Under the pieces are notes generated by a model. The model did no database searches, had not been told where the DNA came from, and saw nothing but the letters and a program-made list of their open reading frames with translations. Below, one piece after another: positions 60,200 through 64,000 of a DNA stretch of 64,000 bases. Origin of the DNA: Viscum album (lineage: Eukaryota > Streptophyta > Magnoliopsida > Santalales > Viscaceae); assembly GCA_963277665.1 (NCBI GenBank), contig OY728159.1:1019297343-1019361342 (forward strand). The letters are read 5' to 3'. The position numbers and the translations under genes were made by a program. Within the stretch, counting starts at the first letter, position 1. Each line of letters begins with the position of its first letter.

Positions 60200-61170
60200 C
60201 TTCCTATATTAGGTAAATCCTAAATGTTTTGATGATATAGTTTTAGATGAGAATTATGTTCAGGATATGAATGAGGTGATTGATTAAATTGAGAAGAATC
60301 AGATGTGGGATACTATTTCAAGACTAACATATAAGAATTTCATTGTGGACAAATGGTTCTTTTAGAACAAGATGAATGAATATGTCCCAGTGATTAGAAA
60401 TAATTAACGATTAGTGTGAAAAGGGTACTCTCGGATAGAGGGTAATTATGATGATGAAACATTTTCACCTTTTGTGAGGCTAGATAGAATCATATTATTC
60501 TTGGGAGTAATAGTTCAAATAAGGTTCAAAGTTTTTTAGATGGACGTCAAGTCAGAATTATTGAATGGAGTTTGGGTCTAGATGGTTCACTCATTCATGA
60601 AGATGGTAACACAGTTTTTCAGTTGAGGAAGATACTATATGGGATGAAACAAACACTTATAGTGTGGTATTAAATACTTGATCAGTTTTTGAAGAAATAT
60701 GGTTTTCAGCATGGTGGAGTTGAGTATAAACTATATTTCAATAATGATAGTAATAAAAGTATGATGGTTCTAGTGTATTTTAATGACATAATATTTGGTG
60801 GATCAAATGAAGCATAGTTCAAATAGTTTATAGAATTTATGAATAGTGAATTTGAATTGTTAATTATTGGTGAAATGATGTTTTTTCTCGGTTTATAGGT
60901 AACACAAAGGATGGTTGTCACATTAATTTCTCAATATAAATATACGAATGAGATTTTAAAAATATATGGAAAGTTTAATTATAAGGATATTATGACTCAA
61001 GTGGATACCTGAAAGAAACTTTCAAGTGATGATGGATGTAATGCAGTTAATATCATCAAATATAGGAAAATCATTAGCAGTCTATTGTGCTTGAAAATAG
61101 CAATACATGATATTATTTTTCTAGATTCTAAGAAGCAAGGTACCAAAGAAATACCAAGTAAATCCACTTG
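60200..61170 (+). pseudogene. rt: Copia-plus reverse transcriptase remnant
   Basis: EKNQMWDTIS (about 60295) and DKWFF-NKMNEY (about 60348) match E-N-VWELV and TKWVFRNKLDE. MDVKSELLNGV (about 60541) matches MDVKSAFLNGVL with the first catalytic Asp. MVLVYFNDIIFGGSNE (about 60764) matches the catalytic YVDDIIFG-T block, with the first Asp changed to Asn. VTQRMVVTLISQYKYTNEIL (about 60900) matches the IF-SQ-KY---LL end. Confidence 0.8.
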
Positions 61171-61179
61171 CTTTTAGTT

Positions 61180-61700
61180 AACAGAATACTCTGGTATATC
61201 AAGGGAATGGTGGATTTCGGTTTTCTATATAATTAAAAATCTTAGAAAGAGTTATTAGGATATATAGATGCATATTGATCCAAATCAACGGATGACATAA
61301 AATCAACATTAGGTTATTCGTTTTATCTGCATAGCTTGTGTAATTTTTGGCTAAGCAAGAAACAAGATTTCATTTCATTGATCATCACATATTCTGAATA
61401 AGTTATGGCCACTCAAGCATACATGTAGTTGTTCTGGATGAAGCCAAATTTTGATGATATGGGAGTTGTAGGGAATTCTCTGATTGGAATACATTGTGAT
61501 AATTAAAATGATATAAATCATAGAAAAAATATATTTTATCACTAAATGAAAAAACAAATTGTAATTAAATATCATTTCATGAAGGAGAAGATGGAGCAAG
61601 GACATGTGAAGTAGGAGTATGTGCCTAAAGAACTACAAGTTGCAGACATTATGATGAAGGCCTTACCCAAAGTGGAATTTGAGAGGCATAAACTATCTCT
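61180..61700 (+). pseudogene. rnh: Copia-plus RNase H remnant
   Basis: GNSLIGIHCDN (about 61471) matches I-CDN-SAI with the catalytic Asp. The next frame reads KYHFMKEKMEQGHVK, EYVPKELQVADIMMKALP, then FERHKLSLGV, matching RHHFIRD-V-KG-V-LE-V-T--QLADIFTK-L----FE-LR--LGV, the SIRE-type end of pol. Confidence 0.82.
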
Positions 61701-62246
61701 TGGAGTTCAATTGACCCCCTCCCCCCCCCACACACACACACACTTAAAAAACTATGAATGTGGGACCTCATCTCCTTGAGGTATGATGTATTTTCCCTAA
61801 TGTGTTGATTTTTGTTCTTTTCCCTATTACAGACCAAAAAGAAGTGGCCTTTGAGTTTTTTGAAAAAGGGGTAGAAATTGTGGCTATAAAAAGGGAGAAG
61901 ATGTATTAATAAAGATATGGGGATAAGCTGATATGGGGAATAGTGAAGTAGGGGGTGTTTTAAATCTGAATATGCTAAAGATGATCGATCAAATGTTAAA
62001 TACCATGATAGATGAGGTTCATGATGAAAGCACCTAAGTGGTTTTGGAATTAAGTGATTCATTGATGAGATTCACATGATACTCTTGTTTCTCACACCAA
62101 GCATGGTTCATGTGTGATTAGAGTGTGTGTTGATTAAATCTTTGATCATTATCCAAATCTCAAGAACCAAATTTTGATAGAATATGGAAAAAACTTTTAC
62201 GTGGTATCAAAATGCATAGAGTTTTCAACAAACCCCAAGGGGGTAT
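61701..62246 (+). other. Copia-plus region between pol and 3' LTR
   Basis: About 540 bp with no recognised coding. It begins with a C-run followed by (CA)n (61714-61742) and ends in the PPT CCAAGGGGGTAT at 62235-62246. Some SIRE-type elements carry an extra frame here; none is visible. Confidence 0.5.
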
Positions 62247-63796
62247 TGTTGGGAAAAATCCCTCAAGGTTCTATCTTGATGTTTTAAGATTGATTGTGTT
62301 TGTTGAAAAAGCTAGATTACCGTGTTTCAGTATGTTTGGTGTTACTAAATAATATGTTTAAGGTGGTGTAGTTTCCCAATGTTTGCCAAATTTTTGGGGC
62401 CCAAAATCAGGAGTTTGTTTTATGGAAAATGATGGTTTTTTAGAAAGGATTTCACAAACCGTACTTTAGGGATCATGAAGAGTTGAATTCATGGACCATA
62501 TAGTAGCATGCAATGCTATGTGGACCACAAATGAGGTATGAGAATGGTGAATCACACTACACTCACTGTGTAGAGAAATCGATTCGTGGGAGCCTCATCC
62601 TATGCGGGAGGTTCATCATTTGTGGTAGGCTCATCATTTGCAGATTGAGAAAGTTATTTAAGGGGGAAAAGGATTTTTGGTTTGAAAATGACATCTACCG
62701 TCATAAATGATAAGGTCATTATAAAGACCACATAGAAAATTCACAGTGAAGGTTGTACGGCATCGAAGTATTGGGTATTTGTGATTAGTGAGTTTTGAGG
62801 GATTTATTTTACTATATAAATCAACCTAATCACATAATTAGATAGATTTAATTTCATTAGATAAGATCATCACTGGAATAATTCAGTTAAGTCTAAAGTA
62901 GTTCGTGAGGGAGGATTCTTAGAAGGAGAAGAGTTTCATGAGGATCTAATTCTATGCAAGAGATAGTTTGTGAAGATAGCATGAAAAAGGGGTTTGTGGA
63001 GCTTGGTATCTTGAAAAGGAAAAGGACCCATGAATCCAAGTCATTCTATGAAGCATCAGTGGTTCATGAGGCATAAAACATCCATGAAAAAAATGTGGTA
63101 TGTGAAGAAAAGGTTGTTTATGAAACACTCAATCCATGCATTTTAAGGAAGTTTGCGAAGGATGAAAAACAATCCACAGTTGGTTCATGGAAGTTGACGA
63201 AGGGAATAAAACATTTCATGAAAGAAAATTCCACAAACTAACAGTATTCCTAAAAGTGGATTTCATCTATTGGGTGAAGACAATAATTCAATAGAAAATA
63301 TTCCTACAGTTGAGGATATATTCATTATTTTTAATGAAGGGAAATACATCTCCATAAACTGTGTGTGGATCCTTTCCAGAGCAGTGAGAAAGGAAGTGGA
63401 AGAAGATGATCCTTTGTACCTGTAGTGATCCATTGAAATAGATTCATGGACTGACCCTTGGGAAATTAGTGAGCTAACCCTAAACATTGTAATGGAAGTG
63501 AACTTGGTCATATAAGTGATCTATGTTGAATCTTGATTTAGAGGTGAGATTTAGTAATTTTGGAACATTGGAACATTGTCATCGTATTCTCCTTAGATGT
63601 AGCCCAGTGATGGTGAACCAAGTAATATAATTGTGTCTCGTACATTATTTAATTTCATAAATTTCTACGGGAAAGGGAGATAAGAGTGTTTTTATCAATG
63701 AAACAAGATCCAAAAGGGGTAGTTGTTTTAATATTTCATACCCAAATTAACCCCCCCCCCCCCCCCCATCAAAGTATTTAACCTAGTTGGGCTAAA
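62247..63796 (+). repeat. Copia-plus 3' LTR
   Basis: Begins TGTTGGGAAAAATCCCTCAAGG (first 20 bases), the usual TGTTGGG start of copia LTRs. It matches 54977-56505 and carries a 17-C run at 63751-63767 where the 5' LTR has only four Cs. Confidence 0.82.
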
Positions 63797-64000
63797 AAAA
63801 TTGAACTATAAAAAATAATAGAATAATAAAACTGAAATAGATAAATGGAAAATAATAGTTAAAGGTAAATTATCACTCGGGGAATTAGATTTACAAACTA
63901 ATCACAAACAATGGTCCTTTGTGTATCTTTTTTGGCATCAATAAAGACGAGAAATTCATGGATCTAGAATAAGATTTTAATCTCCATCGTAACATAGTAC
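63797..64000 (-). repeat. Copia-minus 5' LTR, second part (continues past the window)
   Basis: Resumes the alignment to 49325-49510 directly after Copia-plus. Confidence 0.72.

Larger units (their letters stand above)
54977..63796 (+). mobile_element. Copia-plus: decayed SIRE-like Ty1/copia element inside the Copia-minus LTR
   Basis: LTRs of 1529 and 1550 bp, PBS remnant, gag, protease/pre-integrase, integrase, RT and RNase H remnants in copia order, and a PPT. The integrase wording (ECLNHNLISVSQLCK) points to the SIRE/Maximus group; this is tentative. A possible duplication AATTT/AATTG flanks it but is too short and AT-rich to prove. All frames are broken. Confidence 0.82.
49051..64000 (-). 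mobile_element. Copia-minus: decayed Ty1/copia element on the minus strand, interrupted by Copia-plus, extends beyond the window
   Basis: 3' LTR at 49051-50603, internal region 50604-54707 with RNase H, RT, integrase and gag remnants in reversed order, a perfect PBS at 54693-54707, and the 5' LTR from 54708, broken at 54976 by Copia-plus and resumed at 63797. The resumption is shown by alignment: 49305-49510 matches 54955-54976 and then 63801-64000 (for example ATTTACCAATCGATCAAAAAC with ATTTACAAACTAATCACAAAC, and AACATAGCACC with AACATAGTACC at the very end). The rest of the 5' LTR lies outside the window. Domain wording resembles the TNT1-like (Tork) group. Confidence 0.82.

Noticed and set aside
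1..64000. Host protein-coding genes, rRNA, microRNA or resistance genes
   Set aside because: No exon-like blocks with recognisable domains outside transposable elements were found by reading; a translated search could still reveal fragments.

Overview
This is plant nuclear DNA, apparently a nested stack of transposable elements with no host gene I can support. A plant host is indicated by tRNA-iMet-primed Ty1/copia and chromodomain-type Ty3/gypsy elements with multi-kilobase LTRs, by tRNA-derived SINE sequence, and by strong AT enrichment of every old copy. I cannot name the species.

Layout. (1) 1-2019 is unclassified AT-rich sequence. (2) 2020-4604 is a decayed, inverted 5' end of a Ty1/copia element. 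(3) 4605-5953 and 16536-19725 are the two halves of one degenerate TTACCTA heptamer array (about 4.5 kb in total). The right half contains a tRNA-like SINE head and eight shorter copies of its B-box end. (4) 5954-16535 is a decayed Ty1/copia element (Copia-1) inserted into that array. Its RNase H region is split by a 710-bp tRNA-derived SINE (13722-14431) with a 16-bp target duplication. (5) 20516 to about 45580 is an old, AT-decayed Ty3/gypsy chromovirus (Gypsy-old). (6) 30893-42848 is a much younger GC-rich Ty3/gypsy chromovirus (Gypsy-young) sitting inside the 3' LTR of Gypsy-old. It has a perfect CTTCT target duplication, paired LTRs, PBS, PPT and one gag-pol frame broken by three TAG codons. 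(7) About 45581-47193 holds coding-like fragments I do not recognise. (8) 47530-48300 is TA-rich low-complexity DNA. (9) 49051 to beyond 64000 is a minus-strand Ty1/copia element (Copia-minus) whose LTR carries a GTAAGGGT minisatellite. (10) 54977-63796 is a plus-strand, SIRE-like Ty1/copia element (Copia-plus) inserted in the 5' LTR of Copia-minus.

Relative order: the array predates Copia-1, which predates the SINE in its RNase H. Gypsy-old predates Gypsy-young. Copia-minus predates Copia-plus. Gypsy-young is the only element with long open frames, but its three amber codons mean it cannot make its polyprotein by itself. All other coding regions are fragmented pseudogenes, and their domains were recognised from residual motifs read by eye. 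Boundaries of old elements are good to roughly 5-30 bp. Those of Gypsy-young are exact.
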